From positions 1-23,728 of the forward strand of contig CAYWIM010000077.1 of NCBI GenBank assembly GCA_964458325.1: a stretch of 23,728 bases of DNA, in the 5' to 3' direction. The position numbers and the translations under genes were made by a program. Of this stretch, positions 14,804 through 22,594 are shown piece by piece; the first letter of the stretch is position 1; every line of letters begins with the position of its first letter. The notes below the pieces were generated by a model. The model was not told where the DNA came from. It did not search any database and worked only from the letters and a program-made list of their open reading frames with translations. The stretch is from JAGMXM01 sp964458325 (lineage in GTDB: Bacteria > Verrucomicrobiota > Verrucomicrobiia > Limisphaerales > UBA1319).

Positions 14804-16381
14804 TCAATCGCTTCCCGTCGCCCGCGGATTTCGCGCGCCGCCCTTGGTTCGATTGAACTCCTCGCCAACGTGGTCGTGGCGGGCATCGCTCGCAGGGTTC
14901 CGTACATTGCGCGGTCTGAGGATGGCGTCGGCCAACTCGCCGGGCGTGACTCGGATTGCCTCTCGCGCCAGCTCCGGCACATTGAACGTATCCAGGCAGG
15001 AATCGTAATAGGACGGATCCTTCTGCGGCAGGAGGAAAGGCTTGTGGAATTGTCCCTGCTTGTCCACGTAGCTGAAATACGGCCGGGCAAACAGCCCATC
15101 GCGCCGTTTGCTGCTGAACACGATCCAGCGGCTGTTGCCGGACCAGCAATGCCACGTGTCGGCCTGGTCGCTGTTGATCTCGAGGCGGCGGTGCCGCAGG
15201 GTCTGAAGATCCATGACATAGAGATCGCTGCCGGGCTGGTAAATCGGAAAGTTGCCGTACGGGAAGAGGCAGAAAAGCGCCCATCGCCCATCGGGCGAGA
15301 TCCTCGGCAGCGCGGCGCTCGCGCCGCTGGTCCCGGACGCCAGCAGCGCCTCCGGCTGCCCCCATCGATCCTCCTCGATGTCATAGCCGATTCGCATCAG
15401 ATCGTATCGGACCTTCCGATACTGGTCCACCGGCATCGGAGAAGCGCTGCAATAGTAGAGAAAACGCCCGTCCGGATCCCATGCCGGCCAGTTTTCATTG
15501 CGGTCGGGCAGCGCAATGGCGGGCGGCGTCACCACGACGTTCGAATCCACCCGGTAAATGCCCAGGTTCGATTCCCGGTCGAACACCTCCCGGGTTTCGC
15601 CCGCAGTGTGAAAAAACAAGATCAACTTGTTCGCCGAAAAGGTCAGAAGCCGGCCGCTCGGATGCCAGGCCAGATAGCCGGCCGTGTTGTTCACGCGGAC
15701 CACCTCGTTCGATCGCACCAGCAGCATCGGGTTGCCATTGGTATCGGCGCGGATGTTGAGGGCGAAATAGTCGGAGCGGCGGTCGAGAAAGGTGTGGCAG
15801 TTCAGGCAGCCCCGATCGAAACTCTGGTTCTTCAGCACGGGCCTCTCCTCGAAGCTCGCCAGATTGCGCTGATAGATCCCGATCTGATAATACGTGTTAT
15901 AGAGAGGCTTGAGCCGGCGGTAGACCAGATAGCCATCGATCTCCTCGCGGGCGATGGTGTTGGTGATCGAGCCCCATCGGTTCCATGCCCCGCCCGGATC
16001 CTGCACCGACAGGTCCATCCAGAGCGGCTGCCCGGGATTGGCGCGGAGGAGCTCGCGCCATGGACGGGCGGGGATCGCCACGTCGGGCTTGCGTCCGCGA
16101 ATCCGAATCGGGGGGCCGCTCGCGGATCGAATCTGGACCTCGTAGGCTGCCCCTTGCTCCTGGATCCTGAAGTTCAACGGCGCGATGTTGGGAGGGATCA
16201 CCACGCCGGAGTAATCAGGGAAGATCCGGACCGGGCGCGATTCCGGCACACCGGATTCGGCGGCGGCGGCCACCGCCATCGCCTTGGCCGCAGGCCCAGC
16301 ATAAAGCGCGAAGGCCACCAACGCACCGGCAACAAAGTACGATCCCTTTCGACACACATTCGTTTTGATCGCGCGCATCAT
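14804..16381 (-). CDS. TolB-like periplasmic beta-propeller with a c-type haem motif
   Basis: This is an exported protein of unknown function, 525 residues from ATG 16381, which overlaps the upstream stop as ATGA. A signal peptide covers about 1-36. A domain at about 50-160 contains VVIPPNIAPLNF, a phrase I associate with this uncharacterised family in Bacteroidetes. A single CxxCH haem-attachment motif (C192-LN-C195-H196) follows. PD40/TolB-type propeller blades come next, with visible strands at 238-251 (AWHPSGRLLTFSA), 299-313 (AWDPDGRFLYYCS), 359-373 (ISPDGRWALF) and 412-426. A haem motif in front of a TolB propeller suggests a redox or sensing role, but no reaction can be named. It is coupled to the DUF6057 gene. 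A longer start at 16426 would overlap that gene by 49 bases and hide the signal peptide. Confidence 0.82.
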   Translation of the reverse strand: MMRAIKTNVCRKGSYFVAGALVAFALYAGPAAKAMAVAAAAESGVPESRPVRIFPDYSGVVIPPNIAPLNFRIQEQGAAYEVQIRSASGPPIRIRGRKPDVAIPARPWRELLRANPGQPLWMDLSVQDPGGAWNRWGSITNTIAREEIDGYLVYRRLKPLYNTYYQIGIYQRNLASFEERPVLKNQSFDRGCLNCHTFLDRRSDYFALNIRADTNGNPMLLVRSNEVVRVNNTAGYLAWHPSGRLLTFSANKLILFFHTAGETREVFDRESNLGIYRVDSNVVVTPPAIALPDRNENWPAWDPDGRFLYYCSASPMPVDQYRKVRYDLMRIGYDIEEDRWGQPEALLASGTSGASAALPRISPDGRWALFCLFPYGNFPIYQPGSDLYVMDLQTLRHRRLEINSDQADTWHCWSGNSRWIVFSSKRRDGLFARPYFSYVDKQGQFHKPFLLPQKDPSYYDSCLDTFNVPELAREAIRVTPGELADAILRPRNVRNPASDARHDHVGEEFNRTKGGARNPRATGSD

Positions 16382-18261
16382 GGCAGGGTCGAGGGCCGTG
16401 TCGCCGGGCCGCCCGCCTGGAGACACTGATAATGATAATACCAGTAAGTGTCGCCGAACTGGCGAGCCATCGCCTGCCGGCCTTCGGCGGTCCGGTCCAT
16501 GCCTCCGTTCACGCTGGCGATGAAGGCATCGAATCGGCGGGCGGTCTCGGGCCGGATCGACCGGCGACCGAGGTCCACCGAAGGCATGCCCGGCGTCCGC
16601 TGATAGACCAGCATCGCCTCCTCGACATGCCGCGGCAGGCTGTCATAGCCGAGTTCATCCAGCCGCTTCAGCTCGAACGCCAGCCGGTCCAGATGATGGT
16701 TCAGCAGAAGCTGCCCCACCAGGTAATCAAATGCCATCCGGTTCTGGCGGTTGGCTTCCAGCAACTGCACCATCAGAGCCTCGGTCGGGACCGCGTTGCC
16801 GGGCTGATCCGTGGCCACCATCCGGGAGCGGGCTCGGGCGATTCGCTCGTCGCTCGACAGGGCGGGATCGGCCTCCAGCCGCAGCAGAAGCGCATGCGCC
16901 CGCCGCCGGTGGAACGGGACCATCGCCAGCCGATTCAAGAACACTCGAGCCGCCTCGGGCCGGCCCTTGACAATGTGAATTCCACCGAGCAGCTCGAGGA
17001 TCTTCGGGCGGCCTCCTTCGTTCTCGAGAGCCTCGTGGATCAAATGCTCGGCCAGGTTCACCTGACCCAGCTCGAACAGGACTCTCCCCTGGACCCGGCA
17101 GGAGTGCAGGCCCCCTTTGAGCCGAGGCAGAAGATCCATGCCCGGCCTGGCCGGCAGCGAGAACAGATCCTGCGCAATCTGACCGCTGCCGTGCATCGCC
17201 AGAACCAGGCATGTATGCGACGTGCGATCCAGCGCTTTCAGCCTCTTTCCAGCGGCCAGGCACTGTTCCCATGAGTTCCGGTCGGCATAGAATTCGACCT
17301 GCGCTGAGGTTTTCTCCTGTTGGTCCAGCGAAACCCACGCCAAACCCGCGCCCGCAAGGATCAGAACCGCGGCGGAGACGGCTTGGACCGGGCCTGCCCA
17401 TCGGACGGCAGAATAGAACCTTTTCCATGAGCCAATTCTCTTGGCGGAAGCGGAGCCTTTGGCGGCAGGAGCACGATGGGGGAGCCAATTCCGTGCCAGC
17501 ATGACCAATGGGAAATAAATAAGAAGGGCGACGAGGATCCACCATCGATGGACTGCCCCCCCTGGGCGATCGAACCATCCGGCCATGCTGGATCCGTCCA
17601 CTTTAGCCTGCCAGAAAAGCGCGGCCAGGCCCGGCAATAGACATCCGGACCCCAACCACCAGCGGCGTCGAATCGCACCTTCGACCACACCGCCGAGTGC
17701 CGACAAGAGAAGAACCGGCCCAATGCCCCCTGCGTAAAACAACCCAGCTGCCGCCATCCCAAATAACGCCCAGCGAATCCCGGCAGTCCGCGCCCGCCAG
17801 ACGGCATAGCCCGCCGCCATAACCAGAGCCAGAGATACCCCCAATCCCACTTCGAGATTCATCCCGCTGTAATCGCTCTGCAGCATCAGCATCAGGATCG
17901 CCGGAACGATGCACACGGCTCCGATCGCTCCTTGCCCAGCCTGAATCGAGAGCGCTCGCGCCGCGAAAACCATCAATCCTGTTATCCCAGTTGCGATGGC
18001 CGCCCCGAGCCAGTTGAACTGGTAACACTGCGCCAAGAACGCGGCTGCGTATTCCAAAATTCCCCCGGGCCGATCGAGAAACGAACGGAAAAAGGCTGTC
18101 TCGAGAAAGAACTCCGGGGCGGCTTGATGATACTGCAAGACCGGCTCCACCCGCAGCCCGATATACAGGAAATAGAGGAGAAAACAGAAGGCGGCACATC
18201 CCCAAAAACCAACGCGCGGCCTGGCGGCTTTTCCCTCGGTTTCTTGAGCCTTTCGAGCCAT
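16378..18261 (-). CDS. DUF6057-family membrane protein with C-terminal TPR-like region
   Basis: This is an integral membrane protein of unknown function, 627 residues. The N-terminal half has about nine hydrophobic helices between 19 and 312, including the family phrase FFxSFLDRPGGILEYAAAFLAQ at about 57-78. The C-terminal half (about 320-600) is helical and repeat-like, compatible with TPR units, and ends in FGDTYWYYHYQ, which I recognise as the DUF6057 terminal signature. It starts 22 bases after the CE15-GH16 stop and overlaps the TolB-like gene by four bases. In Bacteroidetes, DUF6057 genes are likewise found beside TolB-like haem-motif proteins (recalled, not checked here), so the pair is probably one functional unit at the cytoplasmic membrane. 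Confidence 0.82.
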   Translation of the reverse strand: MARKAQETEGKAARPRVGFWGCAAFCFLLYFLYIGLRVEPVLQYHQAAPEFFLETAFFRSFLDRPGGILEYAAAFLAQCYQFNWLGAAIATGITGLMVFAARALSIQAGQGAIGAVCIVPAILMLMLQSDYSGMNLEVGLGVSLALVMAAGYAVWRARTAGIRWALFGMAAAGLFYAGGIGPVLLLSALGGVVEGAIRRRWWLGSGCLLPGLAALFWQAKVDGSSMAGWFDRPGGAVHRWWILVALLIYFPLVMLARNWLPHRAPAAKGSASAKRIGSWKRFYSAVRWAGPVQAVSAAVLILAGAGLAWVSLDQQEKTSAQVEFYADRNSWEQCLAAGKRLKALDRTSHTCLVLAMHGSGQIAQDLFSLPARPGMDLLPRLKGGLHSCRVQGRVLFELGQVNLAEHLIHEALENEGGRPKILELLGGIHIVKGRPEAARVFLNRLAMVPFHRRRAHALLLRLEADPALSSDERIARARSRMVATDQPGNAVPTEALMVQLLEANRQNRMAFDYLVGQLLLNHHLDRLAFELKRLDELGYDSLPRHVEEAMLVYQRTPGMPSVDLGRRSIRPETARRFDAFIASVNGGMDRTAEGRQAMARQFGDTYWYYHYQCLQAGGPATRPSTLP

Positions 18262-18282
18262 TTCTTACTGCCCAAGCGGCCA

Positions 18283-20352
18283 TCACTGGACGCTTGCGGG
18301 CACTGCATCGTACACCCGCACGTAATCCACCGTAAAATAATCCGGGAGCTTGGCCTGGCGGATGTCGCCTGCCCAAGGCCCGATCTCCTCAGTGACCTTG
18401 ACAAAGAGCGGCACATGGCAAACGCCACCCGCCCGGCTGCGCCACGTCTCCTGGCCGTCGACGTAAAACACGTACTCCTCCGGCAGCCAGAGCAGACCAT
18501 AGGTGTGAAAGCCTGTGACCACCTCGGGTCGGCTGAACTTGATGCCATCAGACTTGTGATCCTTGCCATAGCCATCCCAATGGAGATTCGAGGTCAGCCG
18601 GCCGTCGCGCCAGGGCATTTCGATCACATCGATTTCGGTGCCGTCTCTTCCGTCCTGACCGACGCGGCCGACCCCGCTGCCCATGAGCCAGAAGGCCGGC
18701 CAGTGCCCTGGCTCCTTAGGCATCTCACAGCGGATCTCGAAGTAGCCGAACGCCTGCTCGAACTTGCCGCGCGTGTTCAACGCCCCGCACGTAAACCGGT
18801 CGCCGTCTTTGCGCGTCCGCAGGCGCAGATTGCCCTGGCCGTCCAAGGCCGCATCCTCCTTAACCCAGAATCCGTCCCGCCTTTTCCAGTCGCCCAGGCG
18901 GTTCCACTTCGATTCGTCCAATTCGGCGCCGTTGAACTCGTCGTGCCAACCGAGCTTCCAGCGTTTGCCGGTCGGTGCGGGCGGCAGGAACGCCTGGCGC
19001 TGGAAATGGCGGTCGGCAAAATCCAGGTAGCGATCCCAATCATACCGGGTGACATCGTGGCCGCCGGTTCGGATGTGGTAGCCGATCGTCCCGCCGACCG
19101 GCTGGTCCACCGCCGGCATCTCCTCCACCCCCAATCCATCGCGCCCGAGCAGCCGGTAGACCGGCTCGGCATGCTTGGCGGACAGAAACTCGCCTCGAGG
19201 ATCGGCCCATAGATCCTTCGCGGCGCTCGCCACATAGACCGGCCGCGGCGCCATCAGAGCGATCAGCTGATGCTGGTCCACCGGCAGATCGGCTTCTCGG
19301 CCATTGTACTTCTTGAAATTCCCGCAGAACCAGTGGGGAAACGACGTGTTGATCCGCTCGACTGTCTCCCCGAATGCTCGCCGGCTCAGAGCCGCGCCGC
19401 CGCAGCCCGAATCGTTCGAAATGACCACGGCAAATCGCTCGTCCTCGGCCCCGGCCCACAAGGCAGTCTTCCCCAATCGCGAATGCCCCATCACCGCCAC
19501 CTGATGCTCATTGATGTCGGGCTCCTGTTCGAAGTAATCCATGGCCCGGCTCAGCCCCCATGCCCACGCCCCAATGGCCCCCCAGGCGTCGGCCGGCGCG
19601 TCCGGCGGGCCGCCCACCGCCGGCTTGGCTGGGGCAGATTCAGCTCTGCCCGAGGCCGCGGCGGATGGGGCCGGACGGAACACGTTGCGCACGCCCGCGA
19701 TCCAGCCCTCGACCGAATCGGGCTCGATGTCCCCATAATAGATCGTGGCCAGCGCATACCCCCGGCTCAGCACGGCATCGACTTGCCATTGCGGAGCGGA
19801 TTGGCCGCGCGATTTCTCGGTGGCCCGATTGTTCACCACGGCTCCCGAGGCGCTGCTGCGCATCCAGGACGTCGACAGCGTGATTCCCGGATCCTCGCTG
19901 ACGGCCTGGTTGCCGCCGAAATTGAGCCCGAGGAACGCCGGGACCGGCCGCACCGTGGCATTGGGCAAGTAGATGAGAATCGTCATCCGCGGCCCGTCCT
20001 CCCGGCCCGTAAAATAGGCTGCCACCTCCCGGCGAGTGGCTTTTCCCCCGAGAGCCTGTTTGTCCTCGTTCAGCAAGGCAAATCGGAGGGCGGCCGGGCG
20101 GCCGGGGCCGCGCCCATACACCTCGCGTTCGAACAACCGCAGGAGCTCCGGCCGCCGCTCCGTGCGCCACATCTCCGCCGACGTCACCCGCCGGCCATCC
20201 TCCATCCTCAATGGATCCGGAAGCGTGTAAGCGGGAACCTTGGATTCGTCGTAGTTGGCGGCGGGGGCGGCGGCTTGAATCGATGCCACAGCCGCTATCC
20301 CGACGACCAGCCCAATGCCCAGCCCCAGATGTCTCGAAGCGGATTTTGTCAT
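18283..20352 (-). CDS. Bifunctional secreted enzyme: CE15 glucuronoyl-esterase-like domain fused to a GH16 glycoside hydrolase
   Basis: This is an exported polysaccharide-degrading enzyme of 689 residues with a signal peptide (about 1-28). The ATG at 20352 follows a good AGGTGAG ribosome-binding site. Residues about 40-455 are a CE15-type alpha/beta hydrolase: nucleophile S291 in GHSRLGK, D314 and D380 as acid candidates, and H432 in TGGHD. The spacings (+23, +89, +141 from the serine) agree with bacterial CE15 enzymes as I recall them, where the +23 residue is usually Glu. A Pro/Ala-rich insertion lies at about 227-256. Residues about 465-685 are a GH16 domain with the catalytic EIDVIE (E573, D575, E578) and the LHWDGYG and VDGQETWR strands. 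CE15 enzymes cut lignin-glucuronoxylan esters and GH16 cuts beta-glucans or galactans. Actual substrates are uncertain. Confidence 0.9.
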   Translation of the reverse strand: MTKSASRHLGLGIGLVVGIAAVASIQAAAPAANYDESKVPAYTLPDPLRMEDGRRVTSAEMWRTERRPELLRLFEREVYGRGPGRPAALRFALLNEDKQALGGKATRREVAAYFTGREDGPRMTILIYLPNATVRPVPAFLGLNFGGNQAVSEDPGITLSTSWMRSSASGAVVNNRATEKSRGQSAPQWQVDAVLSRGYALATIYYGDIEPDSVEGWIAGVRNVFRPAPSAAASGRAESAPAKPAVGGPPDAPADAWGAIGAWAWGLSRAMDYFEQEPDINEHQVAVMGHSRLGKTALWAGAEDERFAVVISNDSGCGGAALSRRAFGETVERINTSFPHWFCGNFKKYNGREADLPVDQHQLIALMAPRPVYVASAAKDLWADPRGEFLSAKHAEPVYRLLGRDGLGVEEMPAVDQPVGGTIGYHIRTGGHDVTRYDWDRYLDFADRHFQRQAFLPPAPTGKRWKLGWHDEFNGAELDESKWNRLGDWKRRDGFWVKEDAALDGQGNLRLRTRKDGDRFTCGALNTRGKFEQAFGYFEIRCEMPKEPGHWPAFWLMGSGVGRVGQDGRDGTEIDVIEMPWRDGRLTSNLHWDGYGKDHKSDGIKFSRPEVVTGFHTYGLLWLPEEYVFYVDGQETWRSRAGGVCHVPLFVKVTEEIGPWAGDIRQAKLPDYFTVDYVRVYDAVPASVQ

Positions 20353-20629
20353 GGGCTCACCTTTACCATCGGCAGGCCTCCGCGCTCAAGACCGGATTGC
20401 CCCCCGCCCGCACATCGATCCACGGATGCAGACAATCCGACGGGTTGCCTCGGCGGCTACTCCGGCCTGCATAGGGTCAGACACTGGGCGATGCAGATCG
20501 CGTGACCTGCCTGCACCAACCCGGCAGGCAAGCCCCACCCGGCGCTCGATGGCACGGCTCCCAACGCCGGGTCGGGTGCCGGCCTACAGGACGGTTGACT
20601 TGTATCGGACAGATTCGCAACCTGTATAC
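20353..20629. other. Divergent intergenic region with one hairpin
   Basis: This gap separates the divergent CE15-GH16 and NxxGxxAF genes. TGCCTGC at 20508-20514 pairs with GCAGGCA at 20524-20530 around a 9-base loop. A TTGACT at 20595 and TATACA at 20625 are 24 bases apart, too far for a standard promoter. Nothing else is recognised, and frames through it lack a signal peptide or family resemblance. Confidence 0.5.
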
Positions 20630-22594
20630 ATGATCACGCGAAGGCTGAGGTGTGGTTTGCCCGTTATGGCGCTGGCGTGCCTGGTGGCGGAGTCCTTTGT
20701 GCGGGCCGCCCCGCCGCAATTTGTGACGATCCTCAAAACCGACGCCGCCGCACCCGACGTACCCGGCTGCACGTTTCGGGCGTTTAACGCTCCCATTCTC
20801 AACAACACCGGTCATATGGCTTTTATCGGCAGCCTGAACTGGATTGCATTTGAATTGGACACGACGAACGACGAGGGGATTTGGGTGGGCTATCCGGACG
20901 CGTTTCAGCTTGCGGCTCGCGAGGCGGATCCAGTTCCTGGTCTGCCGGGAGTCTATTACCAATCGTTGACCGCCTTGCGTTTGGATGAAGAAGGCCATAT
21001 CGCGTTTGCCGCGCGGCTCAAGGGATCCGATGTCGGCATCGGCAACGACACCGCCCTGCTGGCTGGTGATCCTGGATCCATCCGTGTCATCGCCCGCGAA
21101 GGCGATCCAGCGCCCGGTCTCGAGCCCGGCGTCTTCTATGGCGACCTGGGCTTGCTCAACACGCTCAATTTCGTGATCGGACGCCCCGGTGAGGTTGCCT
21201 TCCTCAGCCCGCTCACCGGCAATGTCGGCTTCACAAACAACCAGGCCGTCTGGTGCGGCGCCTGGGACGCCGTCCGATTGCTCGCTCGAGAAGGCCATCC
21301 GGCGCCGCATCCGGACTTGCGTCTATTGTTCAACGGCCTCATCTTCGAGTCGATTGCATTGAACCCCACCGGGCTCTTGTCCCTGTCCGCCTCCGTGAAA
21401 ACCAATGGGACCGGATTCCCCAGCGATTGCATCTGGATTGGAACCGCGCAAGGATTGGAGCTGGCCGGTCAAGGCGGCCTCCTCCCCTCGCCGCTCGACA
21501 GTGCTCCGTTTACCGACTTCGATGCTGTCACCGTAAACTCGCACACCCAGTTCTGCTTTGTCGGAACCATCCGAACCGGCCAGTTCACCAACGACAGCGC
21601 GATCGTTGCCGGCGCCTTGACCAACCTCGTCATTGCCGCGCGCGAAAACTGCCCGGCGCCAGGAATGCCCTCGGGCGTGCGATTCGACAACCTCGCCCTG
21701 GTCAAGCCAGTCCTGAGCGACGGCGGGCACGTGGCTTTTGCGGCCACCGTGAGCGGACCCGATATCGGGAGCACGAATGCCACGGCGATCTGGGCTGGTT
21801 TGCCTGACTCGATGCGCATGGTTTGCCGACGCGGCGATCCCGCCCCGGGACTGCCCGCAGGCATCATGTTCAGCACGGCCTTTGCGGGGACGTTCGATCT
21901 GGCGGGGATCAACCGCCAGGGCCATATCGCCTACATCTCCCATCTCGAGGGAGCCGGCGTGACGATCGATACCGACCAGGCCTTGTGGGCAGGACAGCCG
22001 GGCTTTGAGAGCCTGTTGATTCGCCGAGGGGACTGGCTCAACCTTGGCGACGGCCAAAACCGCAAGGTGTTCACCTTCGACATGGTCGACCAAAAAGGCG
22101 AACTCCAGGTCAGCGGCGGCCAGGATGGACGCAGCCGGAGTCTGAATGACCGCGGCCAATATACGTTCCATGTCACTTTCGTGGCCGGGCAAGGAGAGGC
22201 CATCCTGTTCGTGCCCAGCGTCCTCGATCCCGACCAGAACGGCGTGCCTGCGATCGCCGAGCTCGCCCACGGCCTGACCGATCTCGAGCCCGCGGCCAAT
22301 ATCCATCCCTCGGTCGGCTGGCAAGAGGGAGCGCTCGTTCTCCAGTATCGCCGCAATACCCTGGCCTCGAATGTGTCCCTGGAGGTTGAGGAGTCCGCGA
22401 ATCTCGACGGCTCCTGGGAAACATCCATGGCCGTGTCGTCGCTGGATTCGGATCAGAGCGGCTTGCCTGCCGGTGTCGAACGTCGGCGCGCAATCCTTGC
22501 CAACCCATCCACGGCCGCGCGATTCTATCGGATCGCAGTCCGGCCGGACCTGAAACTTAATCCCCCTGCTGGCGCCCATGCCGAGCTCCTCTGA
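20630..22594 (+). CDS. Exported tandem-repeat NxxGxxAF protein (choice-of-anchor type)
   Basis: This is a probable surface or secreted protein of unknown role, 654 residues. The ATG at 20630 gives a signal peptide (MITRRLRCGLPVMALACLVA); longer in-frame starts were ignored because they bury it. The body is eight repeats of about 60-65 residues built on NxxGxxAF and AREGDPAPGL phrases, near 58, 118, 183, 244, 302, 362, 427 and 505. Repeats 2 and 6 fit best (EGHIAFAARL, GGHVAFAATV), while 4 and 5 have lost the AF core. After a DPDQNGVP linker (about 533) comes a C-terminal domain (about 565-637) ending FYRIAV, like the end of many verrucomicrobial secreted proteins. The last 15 residues after that point look foreign and face the RHS remnant tail to tail. 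Confidence 0.82.
   Translation: MITRRLRCGLPVMALACLVAESFVRAAPPQFVTILKTDAAAPDVPGCTFRAFNAPILNNTGHMAFIGSLNWIAFELDTTNDEGIWVGYPDAFQLAAREADPVPGLPGVYYQSLTALRLDEEGHIAFAARLKGSDVGIGNDTALLAGDPGSIRVIAREGDPAPGLEPGVFYGDLGLLNTLNFVIGRPGEVAFLSPLTGNVGFTNNQAVWCGAWDAVRLLAREGHPAPHPDLRLLFNGLIFESIALNPTGLLSLSASVKTNGTGFPSDCIWIGTAQGLELAGQGGLLPSPLDSAPFTDFDAVTVNSHTQFCFVGTIRTGQFTNDSAIVAGALTNLVIAARENCPAPGMPSGVRFDNLALVKPVLSDGGHVAFAATVSGPDIGSTNATAIWAGLPDSMRMVCRRGDPAPGLPAGIMFSTAFAGTFDLAGINRQGHIAYISHLEGAGVTIDTDQALWAGQPGFESLLIRRGDWLNLGDGQNRKVFTFDMVDQKGELQVSGGQDGRSRSLNDRGQYTFHVTFVAGQGEAILFVPSVLDPDQNGVPAIAELAHGLTDLEPAANIHPSVGWQEGALVLQYRRNTLASNVSLEVEESANLDGSWETSMAVSSLDSDQSGLPAGVERRRAILANPSTAARFYRIAVRPDLKLNPPAGAHAELL

Noticed and set aside
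14698..15384. Upstream extension of the aminotransferase frame
   Set aside because: It is antisense-frame sequence within the TolB-like gene; the Tat signal beginning at 14697 marks the true start.
20550..20565. TGGCACG heptamer as a sigma-54 promoter before the repeat-protein gene
   Set aside because: The -12 region reads CCAAC in place of TTGCW, so the key GC is missing.
20595..20630. TTGACT and TATACA as a promoter for the repeat-protein gene
   Set aside because: The spacer is 24 bases and the -10 part overlaps the ATG, so it cannot work as a standard promoter for that start.
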